Origin: Akkermansia sp.
Lineage (GTDB): Bacteria > Verrucomicrobiota > Verrucomicrobiia > Verrucomicrobiales > Akkermansiaceae
Direction of reading: 5' to 3'
Assembly: GCA_017435505.1 (NCBI GenBank)
Contig: JAFSEZ010000053.1
Span: forward strand, 27,963 to 91,962
Length of the DNA stretch: 64,000 bases
The notes below the pieces were generated by a model. It had not been told where the DNA came from. It did no database searches and was given only the letters and a program-made list of their open reading frames with translations. A program made the translations under genes and the position numbers. Positions 35,403 to 44,090 of this stretch are shown piece after piece. Each line of letters opens with the position of its first letter. Position 1 is the first letter of the stretch.

Positions 35403-37061
35403 TCAGTGCGGGGTGGAGAGAAGTTCGCGGGCGTGAGCCTCTGCGGATTCGCTGTTGGTGCCCAGCATGCGCACCAGTTCGTTGACACGGGTTTCGCCCT
35501 CAATCTGCCGCAGTTGGGAAACGGTGCGCCCTGCTTCCTGCACTTTGGAAATGAGGTAGTGTGCATCGGCCAGCGCTGCCACTTGGGGAAAATGAGTGAT
35601 GGCAATGACTTGGTGCTTTTCGCCGAGCTCCCGCATCTTGATGCCCACGGCACGGGCAATTTCGCCGCCTACGTTGGCATCAATTTCATCGAAGACGAGC
35701 AGGGGGGTGTCGTCCTGTACCGCAAGGGCACTTTTGAGCGCCAGCATCACGCGCGCCAATTCACCGCTGGAGGCTATCTGGCGCAGCGGTTTGAGTGGTT
35801 CGCCCGGGTTGGGTCCGAAGAAGAATTCCACACTTTCTGCTCCATGAGGGCCGGGCGTGCTTTGCGGAGTAAGCCGCACCTCAAACAGCGATTGGCGGAA
35901 GCCAAGCTGGGTGGCGTGTTTCAGAAAATCCGCCGCCAGTTTGGGGGCTGCTTGGCTGCGGGCTGCGGAAAGAACCGCTGCCGCTTGTCCCAAGAGGGTT
36001 CGTTGCTGTTTCTCCTGCTCGGCAAGCTGTTGCAGATGCTCCTCGCGGTTATCCAGCGTGTCAAGCTTGGCGCGGCATTCTTCCAAGTGCTGCATGATGG
36101 CTTGAAAGTCTGTTCCGTACTTGCGCTTGAGTGTATCCAGCAGGGCGATTCTGTTTTCCAGCCAAGCGAGCTCCTCCGGGTCGCTCTCCAAGGATTCAGC
36201 GTAATCCTGCACCTCCGCTGCGGTGTCTTCCAAGGTTGCCAAGGCTTCTTCCAGCCCCTCTATCCAGCGGCTGCAGCCGCTGTCCATGCGCTCCAAATCC
36301 CGCGCTTGGCGGATGATTTGGTGCAGGCGGTCGATGATGGAATCTTGCCCGCCATCCAAGTTTTGAGCCAGGGGAAGGGCTGTATCCCGCAGTCGGGAGG
36401 CATTGCGTGCCCGCTGCCAGCGTGCTTCCAGTTGGGTGGCCTCATCTTCGGTAAATGCGGCACTTTCAATTTCCTGCACTTGGTGGCGCAGAAAATCCAG
36501 TTCGCGTTCGCTGGCCATGCCGCTTTCTTGTGCCTGTTGCAGGGCTCGGTGGGCTTGCTGCCAATTTTGGTAGGCTTGGCGGTATTGCAGGAGAGGTGTG
36601 TCGGCCTCGGCAAAGGCATCCAGCAAATCCATTTGGCGCTCTTGGGAGACGAGGGAACGGTGGGCATCCGGGCGGTGCATATCCACCAACCAAGCACCGA
36701 TAGCACGCAGGAGGTTGAGGGTGACAGGGGAGCTGTTGATAAATTGCCTGTTGCCGCTTTGGGTAATGACGCGGCGGATGATGAGTCCCCCCTCTTCGCA
36801 GGGGGGTACGCCCGCTTCCTCCAGCAGGCGATTGACCTGACCGGGCTTGTTCAGGTGAAAAAGCGCCTCAATGCAGCATTGCGATTCCCCGCTGCGGATG
36901 AGACTTTTATCTGCTCTTTCTCCCAGCACCAGAGAAATGCCGCCCATGATGACTGATTTGCCGGCACCGGTTTCACCCGTGATGCCCAGGAATCCTTCCT
37001 GCGGTTCCCAGAGTAGTTCATCCACCAATGCCAGGTTCTGTATCTTGAGCAGCGTGAGCAT
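35403..37061 (-). CDS. recN: DNA repair protein RecN
   Basis: SMC-like ATPase used in double-strand break repair. 552 residues: N-terminal Walker A ITGETGAGKSVIMGGISLVLG (about 27-47), long coiled-coil regions (about 150-340), and the C-terminal signature/Walker B part IASSGELARVMLALKSAL and LLVFDEIDANVGGEIA. Normal length. First gene of the recN-sel1-queG group; it is divergent from the MBL-fold gene over a striking 33-bp palindrome that may be an operator. Confidence 0.96.
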   Translation of the reverse strand: MLTLLKIQNLALVDELLWEPQEGFLGITGETGAGKSVIMGGISLVLGERADKSLIRSGESQCCIEALFHLNKPGQVNRLLEEAGVPPCEEGGLIIRRVITQSGNRQFINSSPVTLNLLRAIGAWLVDMHRPDAHRSLVSQERQMDLLDAFAEADTPLLQYRQAYQNWQQAHRALQQAQESGMASERELDFLRHQVQEIESAAFTEDEATQLEARWQRARNASRLRDTALPLAQNLDGGQDSIIDRLHQIIRQARDLERMDSGCSRWIEGLEEALATLEDTAAEVQDYAESLESDPEELAWLENRIALLDTLKRKYGTDFQAIMQHLEECRAKLDTLDNREEHLQQLAEQEKQQRTLLGQAAAVLSAARSQAAPKLAADFLKHATQLGFRQSLFEVRLTPQSTPGPHGAESVEFFFGPNPGEPLKPLRQIASSGELARVMLALKSALAVQDDTPLLVFDEIDANVGGEIARAVGIKMRELGEKHQVIAITHFPQVAALADAHYLISKVQEAGRTVSQLRQIEGETRVNELVRMLGTNSESAEAHARELLSTPH

Positions 37062-37074
37062 ATTTTGCTTTTCG

Positions 37075-37107
37075 TTCCGCGCGTATTATGGCATAATGCG
37101 CGCGGAA
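37075..37107. promoter_or_regulatory. 33-bp near-perfect palindrome in the recN divergent promoter region
   Basis: Arms of 16 bases (TTCCGCGCGTATTATG and its complement, one mismatch) around a single central G at 37091. TATTAT/CATAAT hexamers inside may serve as divergent -10 elements, so a dimeric repressor bound here could control both recN and the MBL-fold gene. Confidence 0.6.
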
Positions 37108-37126
37108 ATTAAAACAAAAATTGACG

Positions 37127-37933
37127 ATGCGAGTACTTTTCCTTGGCAGCGGAACATCCACCGGGGTGCCGGTGATTGGATGCACTTGCCCGGTGTGTAC
37201 CTCCGACAACCCGCGCAACATGCGTTTGCGCTCATCGGTGCTGGTGCGTACGGAGAAGACCACCCTGCTGGTGGATTCCTGCCCGGATCTGCGCATGCAG
37301 GCGCTCCGCCACAATCTCACCGCCATAGATGCCATCATCTACACGCATGAACATCTGGACCATACCGCCGGGTTTGATGAAATGCGAGCCTTCTGCTGGC
37401 ACAGGGAAGACCGCTTGCCGCTCTATGCCGGTAGCTCGTGCTTGGCGCAGTTACGCCGCATGTTCGGCTGGGCTTTCGATGAGAGCAATACTTACCAAGG
37501 CTACATTCGCCCCTTGGCACATGACCATGCAGGTAAGCCCTTTGTGGTGGGGGATATTGAGGTGACTCCCGTACCCGTGGTGCATGCCACGGTGGAGACG
37601 TTCGGCTACGTCTTCCGCGCGGCCGGACTGTCATTCGGCTACGTGCCGGATATTGCCGAGCTGCCGGAGACTTCATTCCCGCTTCTGTGCGGGCTGGATG
37701 CCTTGGCTATGGATGGACTTTGCTTTCCCCCTCACCGCACGCATTTGACCATTGACCAGAACGTGGAACTCATGCGCCGCCTTGCCCCCAAGTTGGGCTT
37801 GGTAACGCATTGTGGCCACCGTGTGGAGTACACGCAGCTTCAAAAGTACCTGCCGGATTTCATGATACCTGCCTACGATGGTCTGGAAATTGATTGTTCC
37901 ATGCCGGAGGCAGAAAGAGAAACGCGCCCATGA
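37127..37933 (+). CDS. MBL-fold hydrolase, PhnP/RNase Z-like
   Basis: 268-residue metallo-beta-lactamase-fold enzyme. MRVLFLGSGTSTGVPVIGCTCPVC opens like PhnP-type phosphodiesterases, with the zinc motif THEHLDHTAG (HxHxDH), a later PVVHATVETFG, SFGYVPDIAE, and THCGHRVEY. It may hydrolyse phosphoribosyl cyclic phosphates or other phosphodiesters. Start set at the ATG rather than the TTG two codons earlier. The next gene starts within its stop codon (ATGA). Confidence 0.87.
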   Translation: MRVLFLGSGTSTGVPVIGCTCPVCTSDNPRNMRLRSSVLVRTEKTTLLVDSCPDLRMQALRHNLTAIDAIIYTHEHLDHTAGFDEMRAFCWHREDRLPLYAGSSCLAQLRRMFGWAFDESNTYQGYIRPLAHDHAGKPFVVGDIEVTPVPVVHATVETFGYVFRAAGLSFGYVPDIAELPETSFPLLCGLDALAMDGLCFPPHRTHLTIDQNVELMRRLAPKLGLVTHCGHRVEYTQLQKYLPDFMIPAYDGLEIDCSMPEAERETRP

Positions 37934-39444
37934 ACCTTTTGCGCACATGGCTTCTTATTTGCCTGGCGGGTGTGGCCTGGGGGCTGCATCCGCGCGAGGT
38001 AGCCGTGGTGTACAATGCAGATTCAGCCTTGAGCTGCAAAGCCATGCAGCACTATTGCCGCTTGCGGGGGATTGCCCCGCACCAGTGTATCCCCTTGCGG
38101 GGTGTGGCTGCCGGCGAAATCAGCCGAGGGGATTTTGATATCAAGGTGCGCATGGCTTTGTTGCTTGCCGGGCGGGAGCAGGGGCTCTATTGGCCCAGTG
38201 GTCCGGTGAACGGTCGCCATGCCATGCGGGCGATGGTGCTCATGCCGGATTTGCCCCTGCGCATCCGCGAGGAAGTTGGCTTGCAGGGAAAACACCAAGG
38301 CCCCATGCCCGGAGATGCCGCCTCCGTGGATTCCGAGCTCATGCTGCTGGGTGCCGAATACCCGCGCGACGGCTTTGGCCGCAACCCCTTTTTCAAGGCG
38401 AATCAAACGCTGGAGAGCGGCCGCCCCCGCGTGATGGCCGTTTGCCGCATCGATGCCCCCTCCGAAGCCGCCATCTTCCGCATGATGAATGATGCGCAGA
38501 AAACGGAGCGCACCGGCTTGCATGGCTGGGTGGCGGTGGATGAAGGCGGCCCCTACCCTGAGGGTGATAAATGGTTGGCAGGCGTTGCTTCTCTGGCAAA
38601 AAAACAATACCAGCCGCTCTTTCACGATACCTCCCGCAGCACCTTGGCCACGGCTTTTCCCATGATGCGGGACACGGCCGTATACGTGGGCTGGTACGCC
38701 AACCCGCCCAACGGCCCCTTCAGCAAAACGGCTCCTGCGGATTTTTCTTTTGCGCCGGGGGCACTTGCGTTTCACTTGCATTCATTCAGTGCTACCGGTA
38801 TCAAAACACCTGATAGCTGGGTGGGCGCGTTGTTGCAGCGCGGGGCCGCCGTCACGGCAGGCAATGTGGCCGAGCCCATGCTGGGCACTTGCTTGCAGTA
38901 CGATGTGTTCTACGAGCGCCTGCTGGCCGGCTACACCGTGGCAGAAGCGGCACTCATGGCCACCCCGGTCGTATCTTGGCAGGGTATCGTGTTGGGCGAT
39001 CCTCTCTACCGCCCCTTTGCCAAGAGAATTCGCCCTCTGCGTGGTGATGTGTATGCCGAATGGCAGGCGCTGTGCCGCCGCTACGCCGGGGATGACACCC
39101 GCCTGTGTACTGCGGTGGAAGCCAAGCTTGCGGGGGTGCATGCAGGCTTGTGGGCTGAGATGTATGCCTGGCATTGTGCCGAAAACAATGAATTGGATCG
39201 CGCTGCCCATTACTTTGCCGCAGCTCGGCAACGATACTCCTTGGCGGTAGACCGCATTCGTACCTGCTTGCTGGAAGCCACCTGCCTGTATGCTCTGGGG
39301 CGCAAAACACAATCCGAATCGCTGTTGCGCGACTGTGCAGCACGCTATGCAGCCTCTGCCTATGCCCCGGCTATCAAGCAATCTCTCAACGCCTTGTTCC
39401 CCCCGCCACCTCCTCCTAAAAAGGGAGCATCTCCTTCAACGTAA
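37930..39444 (+). CDS. TIGR03790-type exported protein
   Basis: 504 residues with a signal peptide (MNLLRTWLLICLAGVAWG). HPREVAVVYNADSALSCKAMQHYCRLRGI and the segments MVLMPDLPLR, WVAVDEGG and AVTAGNVAEPMLGT match my recollection of family TIGR03790, which I remember as confined to genomes with exosortase (PEP-CTERM sorting). The C-terminal third (about 385-504) has alpha-helical TPR-like character (LDRAAHYFAAARQRYSLAVDRIRTCLLEATCLYALGR). Function unknown. Co-translated with the MBL-fold hydrolase. Confidence 0.7.
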   Translation: MNLLRTWLLICLAGVAWGLHPREVAVVYNADSALSCKAMQHYCRLRGIAPHQCIPLRGVAAGEISRGDFDIKVRMALLLAGREQGLYWPSGPVNGRHAMRAMVLMPDLPLRIREEVGLQGKHQGPMPGDAASVDSELMLLGAEYPRDGFGRNPFFKANQTLESGRPRVMAVCRIDAPSEAAIFRMMNDAQKTERTGLHGWVAVDEGGPYPEGDKWLAGVASLAKKQYQPLFHDTSRSTLATAFPMMRDTAVYVGWYANPPNGPFSKTAPADFSFAPGALAFHLHSFSATGIKTPDSWVGALLQRGAAVTAGNVAEPMLGTCLQYDVFYERLLAGYTVAEAALMATPVVSWQGIVLGDPLYRPFAKRIRPLRGDVYAEWQALCRRYAGDDTRLCTAVEAKLAGVHAGLWAEMYAWHCAENNELDRAAHYFAAARQRYSLAVDRIRTCLLEATCLYALGRKTQSESLLRDCAARYAASAYAPAIKQSLNALFPPPPPPKKGASPST

Positions 39445-39455
39445 ATGAGATATTC

Positions 39456-39527
39456 TAGCCCCGGCGGGAATCGAACCCACATTTGCCCTTTAGGAGAGGG
39501 CCGTTCTATCCATTGAACTACGAGGCC
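39456..39527 (-). tRNA. tRNA-Arg (CCT)
   Basis: 72-base cloverleaf; anticodon stem GCCCT/AGGGC around loop CTCCTAA gives anticodon CCT (codon AGG). T-arm GTGGGTTCGATTCCCGC pairs well; acceptor stem has G-U pairs at 1-72 and 5-68. CCA is not encoded. Confidence 0.95.
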
Positions 39528-39584
39528 GCGAACGTGGGGCTATTACATACCATTTTGTACCCCTTGGCAAGCCTAAAATCAGGC

Positions 39585-39621
39585 AGTGAAAAAAGCACAC
39601 TCCGTTGGGGAGTGTGCTTTT
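39585..39621. terminator. Terminator between tRNA-Arg and prc
   Basis: 13-bp stem AAAAGCACACTCC/GGAGTGTGCTTTT (39591-39603 with 39609-39621) with loop GTTGG. Six T follow on the minus strand, so it ends prc; the plus side is also T-rich. Confidence 0.88.
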
Positions 39622-39643
39622 CGGATAAAGTCGGGTAGAAAAA

Positions 39644-41860
39644 TCAGCGCAGTTGAATCATATCGCGCACGATGTGCAGGGATTCGCGCAGGATGGGATC
39701 CAGGTTGGAGGGGTAGTCCGGGGTGTCGTCCAGCTCATCCTCAGGGTCTTCTGCCTGGTCCATGAACTCCTCCTCATCATCCTTGGAGGCAAGGGGGAGC
39801 ACATCTGCCTTCACATCGCCGAGGTTCAGGCGGTAGATGGTCAGGTTCTTCTTGTCTGCCTCTTCCATCTTGGCGTAGCGCACCTTGCGTTCGGCATCGC
39901 ATTGTTTCTTGTAGTCTTGCAGCACGGCGTTGTCGGCCTTGCGCTTCTCTTTGTTGAGATAGACGGTGTTTTCGGTCGTCAGACGCTTGCGGTAGGCTGT
40001 GTACCACAGGTTGTTCTGCAAGTCCTTATCAGCGGCCACGCGGGCGGCGCTGCGCTCCTTGAGCAGGGGCAGGATGCGGCTGATGCGCGGATCCGGCACA
40101 TAGCCGAATGCTGCGGGGATTTCATCGTAGGGCATGGCGTAGTCCATCTCGCCTTCACCCAGCTGGAAGCCGGCGGTGACGGTGGGCAGGGCAATGTCGC
40201 TTTCCACACCCTTGAGCTGGGTAGAGGCACCGTTGATGCGGTAGAACTTCTGCACGGTCACTTTAATCATGCCGCAACCCTCGCGGGAGGAGAAGTAGGG
40301 CATGTAGTCTGCCAAGCCGCGGGGTACCTGCACAGTACCTTTGCCGAAGGAGGCTTCATCTCCCACGATGACGGCGCGGCCGTAGTCTTTCATGGCCCCG
40401 GCAAAAATTTCGGAAGCAGAGGCGCTCATGCGGTTGATGATGACTACCAGCTCACCATTGAAGATGGGGCGGCCGCTCACCGTGAGCTTCTCCACGTGGC
40501 CGCGGGAATCCTTGACCTGCACCACAGGGCCTGCCCCGGTGAAGAAGCCTACCATCTTGCGCACCTCGTCCAGCGAACCGCCGCCGTTGTAGCGCAAATC
40601 CAGCACGATGCCACGCACGCCTTCGGCATTCATGCGGCGCACAATCTTCTTCACGTCGGCCGCGCAGTGTACATCTCCATCGTCCAAATCCACGTAGAAC
40701 GAGGGCAGTGTCAGGATGCCGAGACGTGTTACGTTGCCCTTCTCATCTTTCACGTCCACAATCTTGCCGCTTGCCAGCGATTCGGACATGGGCACTTCAT
40801 CGCGCACGATGGTGATGATTTTTTCCTCGCCGCTATCGGCACTTTGTACGCGCAGTTTCACGGGCTGGCCTTTCTTACCGCGGATGAGGTCCACTACCTT
40901 GTCGATGCTCATGAACATGATATCCGTCCACTCATCATCGCCATTGGTGGCTACGGCCACAATGTGGTCACCCAGTTTAAGCTGGCCATTCTTGGCGGCG
41001 GGACCGCCTTTGACGATTCCTTCAATCTTGGTGGAGCCATCATCATCTTCCCGCAGTTGTGCACCAATACCTACGATGGAGGCTTTGATGGCATCCTTGA
41101 AGCGTTGTTCTTCGCGTGCGCCCATGTAGTCGCTGTGCGGGTCGTACACGTGTGCCACGGCGTTGAGCAGGTGAGACACCATGTCCTCCAAGTCGGCTTC
41201 CTGGATTTCACAACGCTGGCGCTTCAGACGAGCAAGAATTTTATCCGCTACGGGAATTTCTTTGGCATTGGGATCCGGCTTGCCTTTTTCTTTGGCCAGG
41301 CGTGTCACATTTTCACGGCGCATCACTTCAGTAAGCACCATGTCTTCAACCTGATTGCTCCAAACCTGATCCAGCTCTGCGTTGTTTTTGGCGCGTTCCA
41401 CTTTGCGGCGGGAGCGAGCGATGGTCTTATCAGAATTGAAAGCCGGCATGGATGTCTTGTATTGCTGGAGCAGCTTTTCGGCCTGCCCGATGCGGTACAA
41501 GGCGCGGGTGCTGTATTCCTCATACAGCTCCTGAGCCAGCTGTGTAGTCTGACCCACCAGGAGGTAGTCTCCAAATTGGGAAGCGTATTTTTCTTTGAGG
41601 GCATCTACATCTTCCTGCGTGAAATACATGCGTTGCGAATCCAGCAGTTGCAGGTAGCATTCCAGAAACTTCTCATACATCTCGCGCGAGAAACGGGTGC
41701 GGGAAAAATGAGCATTCTGTAAGACCAACGAGAACTGCTTACCGATTAAATCATAATCCGGGGCGGCGGTGCTGGTGCCCGTGCAGGAGACAAGCACTGC
41801 AGCAGATGCCACTAGCATGGCTCCGATGCGCCTGCTCCATTGAGTTAAGGTGTGTTTCAT
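39644..41860 (-). CDS. prc: Tail-specific carboxy-terminal protease (Prc/Tsp), lipoprotein-like
   Basis: 738-residue S41 protease degrading or processing proteins in the periplasm. N-terminal lipobox-like LVSC near residues 23-26 suggests lipid anchoring. N-terminal Tsp domain (DYDLIGKQFSLVLQNAHFSR, about 34-230), PDZ (GIGAQLREDDDGSTKIEGIVKGGPAAKNGQLKLGD, about 255-340), and the S41 core with GIVLDLRYNGGGSLDEV, MSASASEIFAGAMKDYGRAVIVG (Ser) and EASFGKGTVQ (Lys). A Lys-rich Tsp C-terminal domain follows. Larger than CtpA, consistent with E. coli Prc. A small hairpin lies in its 5' leader. Confidence 0.94.
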   Translation of the reverse strand: MKHTLTQWSRRIGAMLVASAAVLVSCTGTSTAAPDYDLIGKQFSLVLQNAHFSRTRFSREMYEKFLECYLQLLDSQRMYFTQEDVDALKEKYASQFGDYLLVGQTTQLAQELYEEYSTRALYRIGQAEKLLQQYKTSMPAFNSDKTIARSRRKVERAKNNAELDQVWSNQVEDMVLTEVMRRENVTRLAKEKGKPDPNAKEIPVADKILARLKRQRCEIQEADLEDMVSHLLNAVAHVYDPHSDYMGAREEQRFKDAIKASIVGIGAQLREDDDGSTKIEGIVKGGPAAKNGQLKLGDHIVAVATNGDDEWTDIMFMSIDKVVDLIRGKKGQPVKLRVQSADSGEEKIITIVRDEVPMSESLASGKIVDVKDEKGNVTRLGILTLPSFYVDLDDGDVHCAADVKKIVRRMNAEGVRGIVLDLRYNGGGSLDEVRKMVGFFTGAGPVVQVKDSRGHVEKLTVSGRPIFNGELVVIINRMSASASEIFAGAMKDYGRAVIVGDEASFGKGTVQVPRGLADYMPYFSSREGCGMIKVTVQKFYRINGASTQLKGVESDIALPTVTAGFQLGEGEMDYAMPYDEIPAAFGYVPDPRISRILPLLKERSAARVAADKDLQNNLWYTAYRKRLTTENTVYLNKEKRKADNAVLQDYKKQCDAERKVRYAKMEEADKKNLTIYRLNLGDVKADVLPLASKDDEEEFMDQAEDPEDELDDTPDYPSNLDPILRESLHIVRDMIQLR

Positions 41861-41961
41861 TCTGTTGTTGTTTTGATATGAGATATCGGCTTTCTGCCCG
41901 ATAGAAAAGCTACTTATTCTACATTAGTACACGCAGGGGTACTTCATCTTATCATCCGAAA

Positions 41962-41994
41962 TGCAGGATGACGCACCATAAGCGCCACCCTGCA
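41962..41994 (-). terminator. Possible terminator after the HTH gene
   Basis: 13-bp stem with two G-U pairs on the minus strand (41962-41974 with 41982-41994), followed by only three T. Lies 30 bases past the HTH stop. Confidence 0.5.
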
Positions 41995-42023
41995 AAGTGA
42001 TATCCGGAGTTGTCGAGAAGTTA

Positions 42024-42431
42024 TCAGGCGTTCTTTTTGGCGCGGCGGGGGGTGCGCACTTTGACCAGCTTGTATCCCAGTTGTTCTGCCAGAGTGCTGA
42101 GCATGGCTTCTACGGTGTTGAGCTTGGCTTGGGTGTCGCGCAGGGAGTTTTCCAGGTGAGAGGCTTTAATTTTGGCATTGCGTTTCTCGCGGCGTACACC
42201 TTGCAGGTCGGAAGCCACTTTTTCCGGGGTGTCTTTGGTCTTTTTGCGGCCCTTGGGCTGCGGCTGAAAACGAGCACGCACGGCATCATCTGCTTGGCGC
42301 TTCCACAGTGAAATGAGAGTGGCTGCTACGCCCTTTTCCTTTGCGATTTTCTGAATAGAAATGCGGGGGTTGGCAATGGCGCGGATGATTTCCATCTTGA
42401 ACTCGGGTGTGTAGGTAGTGCGTGTCTTCAT
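42024..42431 (-). CDS. IS3 OrfA-like helix-turn-helix protein, no partner transposase
   Basis: 135 residues. The N-terminal TTYTPEFKMEIIRAIANPRISIQKIAKEKGVAATLISLWKRQ is the HTH of the transposase OrfA/IS3-IS911 class. Residues about 60-85 are Lys/Arg-rich; about 85-120 form a coiled coil (SDLQGVRREKRNAKIKASHLENSLRDTQAKLNTVEAML), ending in a basic tail. No orfB, no inverted repeats and no target duplication are visible, so this could be a remnant or a domesticated DNA-binding protein. The ATG at 42431 is used; a TTG lies two codons earlier. Confidence 0.75.
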   Translation of the reverse strand: MKTRTTYTPEFKMEIIRAIANPRISIQKIAKEKGVAATLISLWKRQADDAVRARFQPQPKGRKKTKDTPEKVASDLQGVRREKRNAKIKASHLENSLRDTQAKLNTVEAMLSTLAEQLGYKLVKVRTPRRAKKNA

Positions 42432-42553
42432 AGTCAATTCATGAGATAATTGAGTTCATATAATCATTTTGCTGCGATAATGCAAGCATATTTTGCGCTT
42501 AAAGTAAAAAAGAGAGATAATATGACGAAATGAACGAGCTATCCTTCAAATTA

Positions 42554-43387
42554 TCATTGTATGGCGGTGCCGCCATGTTCATGCATTGTTAGCTTTGCAT
42601 GTTGTCTCAACGATTCCGGGGAGAGGGAATCCAATTCATCCAGCATGGCAGTGGCAAAGCTGCCGGGGTGCTGCGCCCGTGCAACAGCTCTATCTCCGCA
42701 TACGCCCATGATGGCCGCGGTGGAGATGGCGGCGTGCAGTGGGGTATCTGCCACAGCAGTACAGGCGGCTGCAAGTGCCCCCATGGCACAGCCCATGCCC
42801 GTGACACGTGTCATGAGTTCATGCCCGTTGGTGCAGATGCAGGTAGAGCCTCCTTGGGTCATGTAATCCGTCTTGCCTGTTACCAACACAGCTGAGGCCG
42901 TGCGCGATGAAAGAAGCTGCGCGGCTTCTAGGGCATCGGAGCTGGCAGCCCCGCTTTCCGGGCCTCGGCAGGTAGCTGCGTTTACCCCGGCTAAGGCCAT
43001 GATTTCAGAGGCATTGCCGCGAATCATGGCAGGCGGTGTCTTCAAGAGCTCGGTGCAGAATTGAGTGCGATAGGTTAGAAGTCCCACCGCTACAGGATCC
43101 AGCACCCATGGTATACCTGCATCCGTGGCACATTTTACAGCGGTTTGCATGATTCCTGCTTGGGCTGTGCTGAGAGTTCCCACGTTGATGAGCAGGGCAT
43201 TGGCGCAGCTGTGCAAAATGTCTCTTACTTCTTCTGCATGGTTGAGCATCACCGGTACGCCACCGACAGCCAAGAGCAGATTGGCTGTGAAGTTTTGCAC
43301 CACGTTGTTGGTGAGGCAGAGGACGAGCGGTCTCGTGCTCTTGAGTTTTGCCAGCACGTGTGCTGCAATGTCGGCCGGGGTGGTCAT
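42554..43387 (-). CDS. thiM: Hydroxyethylthiazole kinase
   Basis: Phosphorylates the thiazole alcohol to salvage thiamine precursors. 277 residues, ribokinase-like fold with LCLTNNVVQNFTANLLLAVGGVPVMLNHAEEV, INVGTLSTAQ, PWVLDPVAVG, IRGNASEIMALAG, and the anion hole/catalytic region RVTGMGCAMGALAAA (Cys in GMGC). It lies downstream of and overlaps a thiE gene by 4 bases (ATGA), forming a salvage pair. Confidence 0.94.
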   Translation of the reverse strand: MTTPADIAAHVLAKLKSTRPLVLCLTNNVVQNFTANLLLAVGGVPVMLNHAEEVRDILHSCANALLINVGTLSTAQAGIMQTAVKCATDAGIPWVLDPVAVGLLTYRTQFCTELLKTPPAMIRGNASEIMALAGVNAATCRGPESGAASSDALEAAQLLSSRTASAVLVTGKTDYMTQGGSTCICTNGHELMTRVTGMGCAMGALAAACTAVADTPLHAAISTAAIMGVCGDRAVARAQHPGSFATAMLDELDSLSPESLRQHAKLTMHEHGGTAIQ

Positions 43388-44001
43388 AATAAGTCAGCAG
43401 CTGCTTGTTCCGGGTACTCTGCGGCGCAGATGTAGGAGACGATAGCCACGCCTGCCGCCAGTCCGGTGGCTCGCACGGCTGCGGTGCGTTCTTTGTTCAG
43501 CCCGCCAATGGCCACCACGGGTAGGGGACATGCAGCGGCCAGCTGATTCCAGCCCTCCAGCCCCACATCTTTGGCGGCATCTGTCTTGGTGTTGGTGGGG
43601 AAGACCGGACCGCAGCCCACGTAATCCACCAGCTCTGTGTTTACAGCGGCCATTTGCTCTGCATCGGAGACGGAAAGCCCCAGAATCATATCGGGGCCGA
43701 TGCGACGGCGGGCTTCTTCTACGGGGGTATCGCCTTGCCCCACATGCAGCCCATCTGCCCCAATCTCAATGGCAAGCTCCACATTGTTGTTGATGATGAG
43801 CGGCACACCGGCTTCTTTCAGGAATGCTTGCAGGGGCTTCACTTCTGCAAGCTGGGTGGCATAGTCTTTGTTGACTGTGCGGTATTGCACTACCGTGACA
43901 CCCCCGCGCACCGCGCGCCTGACTGTCTCCAGCAGCCCGTGGCGGCATTTTTCCGATTCATCTGTCACGAGGTACAAGTGGTAGTTGATGCTTCTTCTCA
44001 T
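43384..44001 (-). CDS. thiE: Thiamine phosphate synthase (second ThiE, with thiM)
   Basis: 205-residue TIM-barrel synthase: YHLYLVTDESEKC, VTVVQYRTVNKDY (variant of the Q-x-R-x-K phosphate motif), LIINNNVELAIEIGADGLHVGQGDTP, ILGLSVSDAEQ, DYVGCGPVFPTNTKTD, and VAIGGLNKERTAAV. It differs clearly from the ThiE at 22855, which carries QLRAK. An AAGGTG motif about 10 bases before the ATG may serve as SD. I looked for a TPP riboswitch upstream and did not find one. Confidence 0.93.
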   Translation of the reverse strand: MRRSINYHLYLVTDESEKCRHGLLETVRRAVRGGVTVVQYRTVNKDYATQLAEVKPLQAFLKEAGVPLIINNNVELAIEIGADGLHVGQGDTPVEEARRRIGPDMILGLSVSDAEQMAAVNTELVDYVGCGPVFPTNTKTDAAKDVGLEGWNQLAAACPLPVVAIGGLNKERTAAVRATGLAAGVAIVSYICAAEYPEQAAADLL

Positions 44002-44029
44002 ATGAAAGTATCACCTTGCCTGATGTTCG

Positions 44030-44061
44030 AAAAAAACTCCCCGCCAGTTGCAGCAGGGAGT
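44030..44061 (-). terminator. Terminator of thioredoxin-like gene
   Basis: 9-bp stem ACTCCCTGC/GCGGGGAGT (one G-U) on the minus strand (44061-44053 with 44044-44036), 8-base loop, then T7. Lies 30 bases after the gene stop. Confidence 0.9.
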
Positions 44062-44090
44062 ATGAAATAATGTTCTGTGGTCGGTGCAAA

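Noticed and set aside
35406..36956. 516-codon plus-strand frame opposite recN
   Set aside because: Antisense to recN, whose ATPase motifs are clear; no signal or domain.
39653..41722. Long open frame (689 codons) on the plus strand opposite prc
   Set aside because: It lies entirely antisense to a clear Prc protease, has low-complexity His/Val/Leu composition, and shows no recognised motif; prc explains the region.
44002..44090. TPP riboswitch upstream of thiE-thiM
   Set aside because: The region is the terminator of the thioredoxin-like gene plus a short SD-like leader; I did not find the CTGAGA-type TPP core.
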